The notes: generated by a model not told the origin, from the sequence alone. A stretch of DNA of 64,000 nt from Diploptera punctata (GCA_030220185.1 JASPKZ010007247.1:1259501-1323500), one strand, 5' to 3'; shown: positions 44,271 through 57,397, numbered from the stretch's first letter. Made by a program: numbers and translations.

Positions 44271-45230
44271 GCTAGTAATTCAATATAACATGAAATTGTC
44301 CCTTATAAATTGCTATTTTTCAGAATTATTTCTGCATCTATTGCATTTTTGTTGTTGTTTTATTTTGGACATGTCAAAGCATCATTTTAAATTAAGTATA
44401 ATTTTGAAATTCGGATGTCCATTTTTTGCCCCAGTATTCAAACTTGGGTTTATGGATAAATAGACAATGTTACCAATTCAGCTAAAAGAACTGGCCCTTG
44501 AATAATATAAATAAATATACTTATATTAAACTATCACACTGTTATACTCATATTTGTGTATGTTTACATTTCTAAATTTTTGTGCTGAATGCATTATTAT
44601 TTGTGTCTCGCTGTTGTAGTTTATAAAAAATAATAGTCATACTTCCATTAAGAATAGTGTAATTATCTAAATGAAGGAAATCTGCTTTGAATAAATGATT
44701 TATGACACCCATTTTCATATTGATAACAAGTGATTTAACAAATGCTTAACTCCAGGAAAAGAGGATGTTAACTTGGCATTCAGTAAGCACATTGTCAAAA
44801 ATAACACATGTCAATGAAATGGAACTTTCGTTAAAGTGTGTGCTAAAACAATATAACAGTTTGTAAAACTTTAATAGTCATTGGTGAAACCGGACCTTAG
44901 GGCACCAAATTAACATAGAATAACTTTTAATAAATATATGCTTTTTTCATTTTTTACTATAGGTAATGGTAAGTTCATTATGGCTACAATACATTGTGGT
45001 AGGTATGGAAATTATAATTTCACCATTTCAGTGAATTTCGAAGCAATGAAGCTATTGAGGTTGTTCTCATGAGAAGAGTTTTGAAAAATGTTTACAGATC
45101 TTCACTGATCCTATTAGTAGACATTGAAAATGACCATGAAAATACATATATTTTTATTTTTATCAGAATTAACTTGATATATATCAATAAAAAACAAGTA
45201 ATGTCGAGTTCATAAACAATAAAATCAGAA
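44271..45230. other. unassigned AT-rich sequence
   Basis: Nothing recognised. Confidence 0.4.
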
Positions 45231-45232
45231 TA

Positions 45233-45835
45233 GGGTCGCATGTTTGGACGCATTAGACAGTAAAATGCCTTCTCTGCTGAGCAAGTTGTATGCTAATACG
45301 ATTTTGCTTACTCAGAAATCTGTTCATGCGATAATAATTGGTTAAATTTGTAAGCTACCTGCGGAGGTAGCTTAAATGAGCAACTCAAATTAAAATCCCG
45401 AAGGGAACCGACGGGAACCGATGGTAATCGATGTACTTTGCTGCTTTATCCAACATTTATCCAAGATGTCGGACCTTGAAGACTTCGATCATGTTTTCGG
45501 TATACACGGAGAAGAGGAATTTGATAGAGTCTACCAAAGAATTCAACTGGAAGAACAGGAGAATCGGCGTAATATTGCGTGTCGCAGACGTGTTTGTATA
45601 CGGTATTATTTGCGGGATGCAAGCATAAATGCGTTCCTCTATAGCAGACGAAAATAACGGAAGTGGTTTTATCGCTGAGAATTCTGGGTAATTCGTTGCC
45701 AATATTACGAAAACGTCGACTCTCGTCGACCGATAAGTCGGCCGTTAATTCGTTCTCAGCAATTGCTCACGGTGAATCAGCTCACTAGTGATTGGAAGTA
45801 ATTTGAGTAGAGAGTAATGTTCTAACATACGACCC
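45233..45835. mobile_element. MITE-like element with short inverted ends
   Basis: Ends GGGTCGCATGTTTGGAC and, inverted, GGGTCGTATGTTAGAAC lie next to TA on both sides. Length about 603 bp, with a short ORF inside. The superfamily is uncertain: a TA target suggests Tc1/mariner, but a three-base TAA-type target of Harbinger elements cannot be excluded. Confidence 0.5.
45466..45657 (+). CDS. short ORF inside MITE, possible transposon protein remnant
   Basis: 63 codons from ATG at 45466: MSDLEDFDHVFGIHGEEEFD, then RVYQRIQLEEQENRRNIACR and RRVCIRYYLRDASINAFLYS, RRK. An acidic start followed by an Arg-rich region resembles the N-terminus of a DNA transposon accessory or HARBI1-like protein, but I do not recognise it. 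Confidence 0.3.
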   Translation: MSDLEDFDHVFGIHGEEEFDRVYQRIQLEEQENRRNIACRRRVCIRYYLRDASINAFLYSRRK

Positions 45836-45837
45836 TA

Positions 45838-47105
45838 AGTGTAGGAATTCATCTGATATGAAAACTTAAAAAAATTGCTCCTGTGGTATCAATTTTAGAT
45901 TTTTTACAACAGAACTCAGTTTGTGTTCTTAGAATAAAACTGGGAAGGTATTATAAAAAAATCAGAAATATCTGACCATTAGAAGTGGGAGTTTACCTGA
46001 AACCCAAAATTAAAAAATCACTCCAGCAGCCAAGATGTTTGCTTTATCCCAATGTATCATTATATAACACAATTTAATTAATCTTTAAATTATCAATGAT
46101 CCTATAAGATACCTTAGTTCAATTTATTTAGTATTTTTAATATAGTAATAAAAAAATTGAGTAGAAATTATTCAAATTTGTGTCAAATTATACAATATTT
46201 AAAAGATAACATATGGTTATGATAGGTTTGCTTTCTCTGCAGTACAACATATTTAAATAAGTTAGTGTAAGAATTTGAGTTTCTCCAATTTAACAAAAGA
46301 AAGATGTGTTCACTAAACCAGCAAAATAGGAGCATATTTTCGACTTGCTTAGGAATTTATTTAGTTTGCGCAATTCCTGTCAGACTTTATTTTACTCTTA
46401 TTTATATATGGTGTAGCATCTATGATCATACTGCAACTACTTTTAATTATAGTATGGAATGGTATGAATAAATTAATTCTGATAATAAAATTCCAACTAT
46501 GTATTTACCTTAATAGTTGAAGAAAACTAGGAAAAAGTCTAGTTAGTTTGATAGGTACTGGGATTTTAATGCAGGACAATACTGTACTGAATATTGCAGT
46601 CTTAAACTTAAAAAGTTAACAAAAATCATTAACCCTATTCTTATATGTGTCTGATATTTTTAGGTGAATTTCAGTCAGATATAACCACAGAGTTTCTCTA
46701 TGAGATATAACATGTTCTAATATAGGCCTATTAATAAATTAAATTTATAAAATAATTTTAGTGACAAGCTAAAAAAGACGAGAGGTAATAATTTTATTAT
46801 AACATTTTAATAAGCTTTTACTCAAAATAATTATAGAGTCAAGAGACAATGTAAGTGTTGCACATTATCAATAATTTGGAAATACTGACTTGTTCTCTCT
46901 ACTTACAAGTGTTAACAAATAATTAACTACTTGCAGCCAACTGGGTCAAAATTAAAGGACAGCAGTCCACCATAGAGTTCATTTATTTTTTGCGCGATAA
47001 TGCGTTTTGTCTTATTTACAGCAATGGCGTCCATGATTGAAATTTCAACTTCCTACATTTTGGGGTTGCCAACATAAATAACTATACTGTAATAAAATAA
47101 CGGAA
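45838..47105. other. unassigned AT-rich sequence
   Basis: No supported gene or repeat. Confidence 0.4.
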
Positions 47106-47107
47106 AC

Positions 47108-47131
47108 ACTGCACTTAAACTAGCGTGAAAT

Positions 47132-47191
<60 letters not shown>

Positions 47192-47691
47192 ATAGAACAA
47201 CAGTGCACATGCACCAGAGTTTATAGGGCCAGCGATAACCCACAATCGAACCACATATCCATTATCATACTCGATTACTATTCGTCGCTTTGAATTTTAA
47301 ATTACCAATATTTGCAATAAATCCCCCAAATCTATGTTAAAAAATATATTAATAATATTAAAATCACCAAACGTTTCTTAAAAATGGGTGTACACTTACT
47401 TATCACTCCCTAACGCTTATCCAACCAGCGATAACCCAAAACAGCGATAGAAAAATCATAGACTAAGTAATATACTCTGTGGAGAAAATAGCGGTTAGTA
47501 TCACAATATTGTTTAACAGTGTCATAATATTATGATTTGCATACATAAATAAATACTTAAAAGCTGTCTAATAATGTTATAAAAATTAGTTTGAAAAAGT
47601 TTAAAATATTAAATAATGTTAGTAAATACAGGAGAACAACAATAGTTTACAACAATATAACTGTAAAATCAAGCGCTAGTAGAAGTGCAGT
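47108..47691 (+). mobile_element. MITE-F copy 2
   Basis: Inverted ends ACTGCACTTAAACTAGCG and ACTGCACTTCTACTAGCG. Shares the interior of copy 1 plus an added AT tract at 47135-47187. No ORF. Confidence 0.75.
47135..47187. repeat. (AT)n microsatellite in MITE-F
   Basis: About 26 AT units, absent from copy 1 at the same place, where TTTTTGAAG is found instead. Confidence 0.95.
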
Positions 47692-48734
47692 TGAGCCAAT
47701 AATAGTATATTACAATTTGAGGTTGAGAAGTGATTTTTACAGAATCGAGGAATGTTTAAAAACCGAGCGACAGCGAGGTTTTCAATTTTCAAGATTCTGT
47801 AAAACACTTAATAAACGTGCGTTGTACATTATTTTTTGTGCGATGGTGTTTTAAAAATAATAAATAATAGTAAAATAATAACATCTTTGTTGGAAATATT
47901 TGCGTTCATTATGAACAATTGACTAACGTTAACAGTGAGGGCAATCTTTATTATTTAAAACAACAGGAGGCCGTGAGACCAATTAGTAATAAAATAACAG
48001 AAGACAGTGAGACTAATTAATGATAAAATGGCGGCAAGTACGTATTTATTGTTTTATATTGTTTCAAATCAGATATAGTTAATTTAAAATACAGTGATTT
48101 GTTTCTATATATGTATATTACAACTACTAACGACTTTGGATATGTTTTTGGATGTACTTTGTATGTAGTATACATAGAGGGCAGTGGTTGTACTTCCCAC
48201 ACGCATATTTGTAATATGTAATATTACAGTATAGTTCTATTATTTAATGATGTGAAATGAGGCCTGGTAACGAAATTCCAATCCAGCCTTTGCCTTGATC
48301 ATGGAGGAAAACCTAACCAGAAAAAACCTCAGAAAAGGTTGGTCGGAACCGTGATTCTCAAAATACTTTAATAAATAATCATCAATCAATCTTCTGCCAT
48401 GTCTGGGCTTTCTGGAACAATTGTCTATTCAGCTCCTTAAATTTTTTTAGATAAGTTGAATGAAATACTGTACACAAAACGCAACATATGTGCACTCTAC
48501 ACTCCTTTTACTTACAAAAATAACATAATACAAAAAGTTTTTAAATTCTCATTAAAAATGTAACATAAAACATTTAGAAAAAAACATGAAATAAAGATAT
48601 TCAATACAGTATGAAATTTATGGCACATAACCATCTGATCATCATAGAGAACCAAAAGATGCTTGATTATATTCACAAATAGGAAAATACGATGTATAAA
48701 AATTAGGGGTTCACAAACCAATACAAAGTACATC
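47692..48734. other. unassigned sequence
   Basis: GGCCTGGTAACGAAATTCCA near 48260 resembles a SINE tail. No gene. Confidence 0.35.
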
Positions 48735-50619
48735 ATGCAAAGAAAGACCCTCCACCTGTAAACCTAACTCAGATGGAGAAAGACCTTTCACAAGGCAGCC
48801 TCCAAAAAAAAAAAAAAAAAACTACAGCAACACATGACAACGGCATCAAAATTCTAAATCATGCAGATAAACCAGGCAACCCGATCTATGTAAACTTCTT
48901 CTTCCTCCTTTAAGGATTAAACCTTATTGGTTTGTTCTATGTAAACGAATCTTCAATTACCCCAAAAGCAGTTCAACTCGTACAAGTTCTGACAGGCAAC
49001 TCTGCAATTTGACACTAAAAACAACTCGCTATACTTCTCGACTAAAATACCTCTGACAGTCTTCGGGGACAAAACGTCCTTCGAGGTATATAGCCTCCAT
49101 CCACGAGGGGTGTTACCCAAGACTGAAAAGCAGCCACCCAAGGCGTTTATCCTGGCATCGACATCTCCGACTTCCAAAAGGAACTAAACGACAACATTCC
49201 CTTTCGAAAAATAATAATTACGACGGCTAATGGTGATAAGACTTAAACGATAAGGGTATGCTTTGACGACGATGACGCTATTCACACGCAATTTTCAACG
49301 GCATAACCATCCTAGGCAGACGATAGCATGTAGAACAACCACAACTAGAAGATAGGTACATTCCTTGCAGAAGATGTGCTCAATACGAACACACGTCGAC
49401 CACCTGTAAGAACTCACAGATATGTTTCCGGTGTGGGGGCAAGCCAGAAGCTTGCAACCATCCTAGAAATGCAAATATAATGTATTGTGCAACCTGAAAG
49501 CCAAATGACCACTTCACAGGACAAGTACGATGTCGGCTGTATCTTAGGTCACCGAGATAAGACGACATTACCACTACAGACACAACAATCACCACCTAGA
49601 CCAAGCAATGAAAACTTTCCCATACTAGGCCAAAGTGTATGGAAAATCTAATCTCCGCAACAACCGCAGACAAGTAGTGCCACTACAGCTGAAAAAAATG
49701 CACCTACCACTATGTCTCTCAAGGAGAGAATTGAGAACTCACTGGCTAAAACAATGGAAGTCACAATCAGAAAATCGAGAGCTACATTGATAGTCCTGTA
49801 AATATGTTCATAAGTCAGATGATTAAATTTACTACGACACTGGTCAATGCAAGCAAGACATCGGACCAACCAATGGAAGTTTCAGATGCAGCGAATAACA
49901 CAGCAGTGGAATAAGCGCCCATATGCTTCCCATCAGACATAACACCAATGGACATACTGGTCAATGACATGAGGGACTCAAAAGAGGGAAGTGAGAAACC
50001 TGCTGCAAACAGAACCTCAAACTCACGACAAAATTGCAAAACGACTGGCTAGCAATATATAAATACAGGGCACGTCCGAAAAGAGCTCAACATCGTACAT
50101 ACCAATATTCGAGGCAGCTACTCAAGTAGGACGAAGCTAAATGTCGTTTATCGACATAAATCCCAACATCATTACACTAAATGATTTTTCTGAAACCCAC
50201 GGACAAACTGAATTACAAATACTTCAATATAATTAGAAAAGACGGGACGCACAGAGAGTAAGGCGGGCCAGTAGTAATCCACTTTAAAAATATCTATCTG
50301 CTACCGAACTGTAACTGTCTAATCATTGAAGTAATCGAGAATCCCTGATCTTAAAAGTTGAATACCCTAACAGGTCCATCCAAGTTAGTATATATCTTTC
50401 TCCGGGAGAAACCCTCCCTATAAAATTTATCAGATCCCTATTTTCATTTCACAAATCTATACCGTACTCCTAAAGCATCTGAACTCCCATCACAGATCAC
50501 ACTACCCTAGTGGACCACCCTTCCATAAACAACTAAACAGCAGACAACGCAGAAATATGATTAACTTACATAGAAATTTCGCACAGGTAACCAGGACCTA
50601 CAAATCCCCACATGTTAAT

Positions 50620-50957
50620 TGTCCACCGCTGTGGTCTCGAGGTAGCGTGCTGCCTTGTCATTCAGCGGGTCCGGGTTCGATCCCCGATCGGGGCAGTTTT
50701 TCTGGGTGAGGTTTTTATCGGGGTTTTTCCTCACCTGTAAGACAAATGTCAGGAAAACTTTATGGCCCAAACGGTCCCAGAAATCATATGGCCATCATCT
50801 TTATCATCATCATTATCATCATGATTCACCGGTATGGAAAGCAACGGGAAGCTACCACACCTGCACAATTCCCTAGTAAAGCTGAAAGCATAGCATGAAA
50901 ATGCTATGATAGCAGTGAAAGACCTGCCTTCGGGCAGAATTACTACGGATGGATGTT
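50620..50957 (+). mobile_element. SINE-B copy inside jockey LINE
   Basis: Head GTCCACCGCTGTGGTCTCGA, B box GGGTTCGATCCCC, end CAGAATTACTACGGATGG. Target duplication not clean (ATGTT on both sides). It separates the endonuclease start from the rest of the LINE. Confidence 0.88.
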
Positions 50958-52225
50958 GAAAATATGAACGTCACTTCTACAGACAAAACCGTTGCTACCA
51001 TGTCTGTTTACAGACATAATGTCAGTAAACCTTTATGATCCTTCAAATTTCGACCATGCACCGAACCAACTAACAGGCTACTCACCACGGACGTATGCAT
51101 AAATCAAATGTCTGACTAAGACAATGCTAACCGGGCAGGGAATCTAGACATGGCGCTGTAGGAAAGAGACCTTACTAATGTCATAATTCAGATGCTAAGC
51201 TCTTGGAAGCAATAAAGGAAGCAGAAAATAAAACTATTCCATTTGGGACTATAAAAATTAATAAATTAAAATACAACAACCCTCTTCCAGTGTCCGGAAT
51301 ATCATCAGAATTAAACTCCGAGTCCACAGACTGCACATGCGAACCAAAACCGGCAACAACAGAATACTCTACAGAAAAACGCAAGAAGTCAAAGCGGCTA
51401 TTGTGTTTTACAATGAACAAACGTTTTAAAAAACTACAGAAAACCTAGAACATTTCCGCAAGATTACCCCAGAAAATGTTAGCAAAACATATCTAAATTA
51501 CGCGGGGATAAAATGTTACGCGAATTGTCCCATTAAGGATGGCAATGAAGTAATTTTTAATGACGGGGAAAAAACAGAATCTTTTCAACAAATGCTCCAA
51601 GAAATTTATTGGATCCCATGGAGCCCAAACTTTGATTATTAGAGATACGAATTGACAGAAGCTTTCATTAATGCACATCCTTTCATCATCAAACCACTTG
51701 CACATCTTCCACAAAATTTGTAATCGTAGAAGAAATCAAACTAGCGACCAAAAAGACTTAAATCCACAGCTCCTGGTCTATATGGCATTTCAAATATATA
51801 TCAAAATTATTTTCCGCTAGCTTTATAATCGGCCATATTCCCCCAAGATGGAAGGATGCACAAATCTTAAGGTTCCCAAAGCCAAATAAACATTCAGGAG
51901 ATATACATGCATACATACCGGCCAATCAACTTGACGAATAGGCCTACAATCTCGAAATTAATGAAAAAATGCATAGTCACAAAACACGAATCCCTTATTC
52001 AAAAGTCACTCCCTTAACAGTAAAACTGACTTTAGACCTGGAGTTGAAATTACTGATCAACTGCTTCGAGTCCTCATTTTAGTAGAACACGTAAACAGTA
52101 GCAGAGGTTTCACGTTCATAAGAATCGCTTTAGATGTCCGAAAGGCATATGACACCATGTTGTGGCACAAAAGACTCCCACTAGCACAACTCAACTATCC
52201 GACGACTCTAATACGATGGATCATT

Positions 52226-52848
52226 GTCCGTCGTCGTGGCGTAGTCAGTAGAGTCCCTACCTTCCACTCCGGTGACCCGGGTTCGATTCCTGGCGGGGTA
52301 GGGGATTTTAAATCTCCACCTTGGGTATGGGTGTGTGTCCTGTCCTTGTGTCTATGTATTGTAAGCCTATGTTTTCCCTTTACAGAGATTTAGACATACT
52401 CCCCCTACAGGGAAGAATTTGAACCATACTAATTTAGTTACACTTGTTTTCGTATAGATGTCATTTGAGTGGTCCGTGGTCAGCGTTCCGCCTCATACTG
52501 ACATGTAGGAAACCAAGGTAGTACTAGGACGGGAAAATTCGGTAAATTTTGCTTAGATGCCTTTTCATTCAGGCTTAAGGATTTTTTACGAGCCTGAAAA
52601 TCTTCAGACTCGGGACCCACGGCTTAAAGACCCTCCCGGAGGACTTGCTCCTTGGATTTTTCCGTCCTAAAAAATCCATCGACCCCGGCCGGGTTTGAGC
52701 ACGCGACCCTCGAGACCAGAGGCAAGGAGCATAACCACTAGTCCACCGCGGCCGGTTGGGTCTATGTGAGAATTAAATAAAGTAAAACGGGTAAAACAAA
52801 AAAGAAAAAGGTAAAACAAGAAGGAAAACCAGTATAAACGAAAAAAAA
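52226..52848 (+). mobile_element. SINE-D, split by SINE-C
   Basis: tRNA-like head TCCGTCGTCGTGGCGTAGTC with A box TGGCGTAGTCAGTAGAGTC and B box GGGTTCGATTCC, then GGGTGTGTGTCCTGTCCTTG. After SINE-C the tail continues GAGAATTAAATAAAGTAAAA into an A-rich 3' end. It sits in the RT of the jockey LINE. Confidence 0.7.
52358..52759 (-). mobile_element. SINE-C copy inside SINE-D
   Basis: The minus strand starts at the head GCCGCGGTGGACTAGTGGTT, with 402 bp to GGCTTACAAT. GTCTATGT is duplicated at 52350-52357 and 52760-52767, marking it as an insertion in SINE-D. Confidence 0.87.
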
Positions 52849-53469
52849 TGGAACTCAAATTTCTTGACAGGGTTTCCCGAGATAAACTAACAACTGCTTA
52901 TCAGACTAAATCCTAATGTAAGCTGGTGCACCCCAAGGATCGGTCATCAGCCCAACATTGTACAATCTCTACGTACATGACATTCCACAGCCCACTAACA
53001 ACAATGTTGTACTGATCCAGTTTTCGGACAATAGCTACTTAAGCACCGCAGATATGTCAGGACAGCAGACTAATTAACGAATAACTCAGCACCTACATCG
53101 CTTGGACCAAAGACTGGAGAATATCCATTAACACAAACAAGACACAAGCAATGCTAATACAAAAGAAAACAACGACTCTTAGCCAGACACCCAGTAATCA
53201 TAGACAATCAGAGAATCACACACACACGCACAAACTATATAGGCACCATATTCACAGACAAGCTCAGCCCAACTAAACGCATACATAATATAATAAACAG
53301 AAAAAGCCCCATCCATAAACACTCTAAACCACTCTAAACTTTGTATCCAAGAGAAACATGAACACAACACAGAGACCACAATATACTTATACAATATTAA
53401 GGGCATTACTCATATATATTGCGCCATTACTATAAATCAAACAACGCCAATAAAACTAAACTAAATACA

Positions 53470-54033
53470 CTTACTTATTTACTCACTGGCACTATCGAAC
53501 CCGTAAGTTCATGGCCGCGCGGACATAAGCTCTCCATACATCTCTATCCTGAGCTAATGCTTTCCAATCATTCCCTATATAATCTACTTTCCTCAAATCA
53601 TAGTTAATGTTATTCTCCCACCTCATTCTTGGTCTACCAACTGGGCGTTTCCCTCTGGTTTTCCTACAAGAAGCTTCCATGCAAGTCTTTCATTCCCCAT
53701 AGTGCAACATGTCCTGCCCATCGCAGTCTATGAGACTTAACTGTTCCTATTATATCTGGCTTCCTGTAAATACCATGTAGTTCATTGTGTAAGTCTTCTC
53801 CATTCACCTGTCTGTTTATCTCTCTTTGGTCCAAAAATTTTCCTAAGTACTTTATTCTCAAGTACCTGTAATCTCCTTTCCTCCCTTAAAGTAAGAGTCC
53901 ATGTTTCGCACCCATATAATATAACTGGTAGAATAACGGTTTTATATATTTTCAGTTTAACGTTTTTTGAAAGGAGTTGGGACATCAAGAGTCTCTGCAA
54001 TGCATAATAGCATGCATTTCCAGAATTGAGCCT
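53470..54033 (-). mobile_element. LINE-R fragment inside jockey LINE
   Basis: 5'-truncated. Minus-strand motifs LYGCETWTLTLREERRLQVL, KVLRKIFGPKRD, then RWAGHVA and GKRPVGRPRMRW, broken by small indels. The 3' tail is a TAAG-like run at 53469-53482. Confidence 0.85.
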
Positions 54034-54333
54034 CATGGAAAAACTAAGAATGAAGCTAGACCTACCTAAATATTTCTATAACAGAGCGCTCCACAAAATC
54101 TCCCAAATGAGAGGTACCAGGTCCGTATGAAATGTCAAAGAGTGCTCGACAGACCTTATTCTGACTTACCCACCTAACAGGATAGCTTACAGTGAATTCA
54201 CTCTGATACACCAACACACAGAGAGAGGCCCTTCTCATACGATTCATTTACCAACTCACACGCAGTCCATAGAAAGATGGAAAGACATGCTTCGACTCTA
54301 CAAATAGTCACTAATTAGTCAACAAAAATTTCC

Positions 54334-54778
54334 CGCTTGTGCGAACTGAGCCCTATAGAAGGTGCTTCCAAACCCCAAGATGACACGTCTTCCCTTGACT
54401 GTCGTCCCATCTCCAAACCTCTTTATCACCAAAAGCTATGCTCCATCGAAAAATCAAAGAAAATCTAAACAATTTACAAAACATACAAATATCAAATATA
54501 AATAAATTAAAAAATCATACTACTAAACGATTGCACATGAAGTTTAGCAAATTTTAAATTTGGATCAACAAAACTACAGCATTCGACGAGCTCCTCCTGG
54601 CGGGTATGCATTGATGTAGGACTTCTTTTCTTTGGCTGGGCCTACTGCCGACATGCGTATTCTGGCATTCTTGTTGAGTTATTTACTCTGACAACAAAAC
54701 TTAAATAAATTTCCATAGACTTTCTTTTCATAGGGAAAACAAAAGAAATGTAACCATTAGAACTACATATTCCCGGAG
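54334..54778. other. unassigned sequence
   Basis: No gene recognised. May be the 3' region of the jockey LINE. Confidence 0.35.
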
Positions 54779-54838
54779 AGGGAAAATTTTCTATAGGATC
54801 GTAACAGGCCTTGGCCTAATACTTGGAAGGAAGAAGAA
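54779..54838 (+). repeat. LINE-S 3'-end fragment
   Basis: GGAAAATTTTCTATAGGATC through GGCCTTGGCCTAATACTTGG duplicates 35350-35410. Confidence 0.8.
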
Positions 54839-54869
54839 CACATAAGAAATGTAAAAAAAAAGGGAAGTA

Positions 54870-55200
54870 GAAAAATCTGCAGTGGCTGCTCAGGTTTGGT
54901 CAGAAAAACCCAAAATAGATGTAAACACAAAATTATTAAAAGTTAGAAAACATGAACTCACCATATGGGAAAATATCTACATACAGAACAAGGAAAGAAT
55001 TAAGAAATTCCCAGGGAAAGGAACCTCATTAGCAAGTTCATTGGACCACACCCAGAGGGAGCAGGAGTCAAAAATGAGGGTTTGACAACTTGAGAAAAAT
55101 CAGTCTATAATCGCTGAAGATGGGGCTCAGAAGCCTTGAAACATATGTTCAACAAAAACAATCATAAGAGGTAAGAATGCACAGACCAAATATCTTAATT
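54870..55200 (+). pseudogene. possible Penelope-like 3' remnant
   Basis: A 67-codon frame (KHELTIWENIYIQNKERIKK) is followed by the same 110-base module that forms the foldback at 56191-56395 (GATGGGGCTCAGAAGCCTTG, ACATATGTTCAACAAAAACA). The Penelope link is by loose resemblance only. Confidence 0.35.
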
Positions 55201-55302
55201 ATTAAATAAACCTCTTAATGTTACTTACTATTGTATTTTTAAAAGGTATGGGTATGTTCAATTTAATGAGCATAATTGAGACATCTAGAAAATGATGGAC
55301 AC

Positions 55303-55505
55303 TGAAGCTTCTTGCAGAGAAACCAGAGGGAAAATGCCCAGCTGGTAGACCAAGAATGAGGTGGGAGAATAACATTAACCATAATTTGAGGAACATAGAT
55401 TATACAGAGGAGGATGGAAAATATTAGCTCAGGTTAGTGATGTATGGAGAGATGTCAGCACGGCCATGAACCTACAGGTTTGATAGTGCTAATGAGTTAG
55501 TTAGA
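55303..55505 (+). pseudogene. LINE-R 3' fragment
   Basis: GAAGCTTCTTGCAGAGAAAC to GATAGTGCTAATGAGTTAG. Decayed match to the last 65 codons of LINE-R. Confidence 0.75.
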
Positions 55506-56185
55506 AATCAAGGGAGGAAAGTGCATTAATCAAATTTGGAAAATTAAATTTAAATTTGGAACTGTGTCAGTTGTTATTTGTAACTTTTCTTATAAATTAG
55601 TGTCCTCTTATCATGAACTCAGTATTCATACATTTTATAGCATATCTCCCTTTTCCTTCAAACAACTGATACTCTGAACTATTAAGTTTGACATTCAGAG
55701 CTTAAACCAAAAAATGCACTTAACTTCTTTGGCTTCTAGATACCTTAATTATAATATGTTCACAAGTATTGTATGTAAGTAAACCTAGGTCACTAACCCC
55801 CCCCCACATTCTCAATCCATGAGCCACCACTAAATGTATGACTATAATAAACAATGTGATATAAAAATCAGTACGAGATATCTGTGCAATAGTAAAAACA
55901 GTAGAAATAATACCTATGCAGAAAAATGTGGAATTACACTTCTAAGTCAACCATGGTTATACAAAAATCATGATCCTATGTAGTTAGTAGATGAAATTCT
56001 TTCTAGATTACATGAAAAAAATTCTCATGCATATATAATTCGCAACTTCTGGAAGTTCCTAATGCAATCTTATTTCAACTTCTCCACATATATGTTTACT
56101 TAGATACTAACAAATTTAGATCAAAGAGAACATAGGCACCAAGTGTTGTTTTAAAATACAATAGGAAGTAACATTAAGAGGTTTG
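55506..56185. other. unassigned sequence
   Basis: AT-rich, nothing recognised. Confidence 0.4.
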
Positions 56186-56190
56186 TTTAA

Positions 56191-56395
56191 TAATTAAAAC
56201 ATTTTGTCTGTTCATTCTTAGCTCTTATAGTTGTTTTTGTCGAACATATGTTTCAGGGCTTCTTAGCCCCATTGTCAGCGATTACAGAAAAATTCAGTCT
56301 GTAATCACTGACAATGGGGCTAAGAAGCCCTGAAACATATGTTCGACAAAAACAACTATATGAGGTAAGAATGAACGGACAAAATGTTTTAATTA
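56191..56395. mobile_element. near-perfect foldback, 98-bp arms
   Basis: Arms 56191-56288 and 56298-56395 around a 9-bp loop, with only a few mismatches (for example GTCAGCGATTACAG against CTGTAATCACTGAC). One arm alone is found at about 55093-55200. Confidence 0.9.
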
Positions 56396-56750
56396 CCAAG
56401 TGTTGTGTTTCTCACATGGGAGAAGTAAGTAAAATATTTAATAAAAAAAGAAAAAAGTTTATGACAAGTTCACTCATGCAGTATCATTTCAGACTTGTAT
56501 TTGGGAGATTCCCGGTTTAAACCTCAGTGCCAGACAACCTAAATGCTTCCTCACTCAACAAGGCTGGATTGGAATTTGATTATTAGGACCTTATTATCAT
56601 ATTCATATTTCAAAGCATAATTAAAAAATAAATAAAACATAGATGTAATATGACTTTAGATGTTAAAGCATCTATAAAATAAGGGGAAGAAATAAAATTT
56701 AAGTAAAGTTTTAATGTTTTATTTTAGGAACTAATATTTTGAGGTTCTTT

Positions 56751-57208
56751 TAATTATATTATTTTGAGTCTGTTTATCTTACATCAATATTAATGTTGAT
56801 TTCTTTTTGAACATGTTTCCATTAGTTCTTGATCATCCTCAGCATCTTGCCCTGGCTTGTTCAATTTATGTTGTAAACCCTGGATGTCGATGTCAGCTTC
56901 CTTCTGTAGTTGGCCAAAGAACCTCCAAACAAGGTCACGTTCCATCGGTATTTCAAAAAAAAAATCTATATTCAGAAGAACGAAAAGAGAATTATGAATT
57001 TTGAAATACCGACGGAATGTGACCTCATTTGGAGGTTCTTTGGCCAACCACAGGAGAGAGCTGACATCGACATCCAGGGTTTACAACATAAATCCAAACC
57101 AGTCAGGGCAAGATGTTGATGATGATTAAAGATCTAATCAAAACATGTTCAAGACCAAATCAACATTAATACTGAGGTAAGATAAACAGACTCAAAATAA
57201 TATAATTA
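56751..57208. mobile_element. foldback with about 209-bp arms
   Basis: Left arm 56751-56958, right arm 56999-57208, 40-bp centre. Shared sequence includes TGGCCAAAGAACCTCCAAA and AACCCTGGATGTCGATGTCA. Open frames run through the arms on both strands (FGQPQERADIDIQGLQHK), but no family was recognised. Confidence 0.88.
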
Positions 57209-57397
57209 AATTTGATAATGATAATGGAAGGAAGAAGAAGAAAGAAAAAGTTAATGATAATTTTAATTTTCCATTACAGGCCATGTATTGATTCATGTGT
57301 AACATATGTCTTCTTGCTCCACTATAGTTATGCCTATGAAAAATATTTAATTATGTGCATATACTAAATCCATTTAAATATAAGTTTTTATAACAAA

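Larger units (their letters stand above)
48735..54330 (+). pseudogene. decayed jockey-type LINE with three inserted elements
   Basis: In order on + strand: gag-like part with YSLHPRGVLPKTEKQPPKAF (about 49087-49148), zinc knuckles CRRCAQYEHTSTTCK and CFRCGGKPEACNH (about 49373-49460), endonuclease start LNIVHTNIRGSYSSRTKLN (near 50080), RT parts TAPGLYGISN (about 51765), TLDVRKAYD-like sequence (52125-52160), APQGSVISPTLYNLYVHDIP (about 52925-52990) and a C-terminal LPKYFYNRAL region past 54060. Two-ORF layout and motif order fit the jockey group. Many stops and shifts. Interrupted by SINE-B, SINE-D holding SINE-C, and LINE-R. Confidence 0.78.

Noticed and set aside
43829..44288. Three overlapping similar + strand ORFs
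   Set aside because: They are one sequence repeated every 149 bp, not genes.
49648..50039. Minus-strand ORFs near 49.7-50.0 kb
   Set aside because: Antisense to the decayed jockey gag region.
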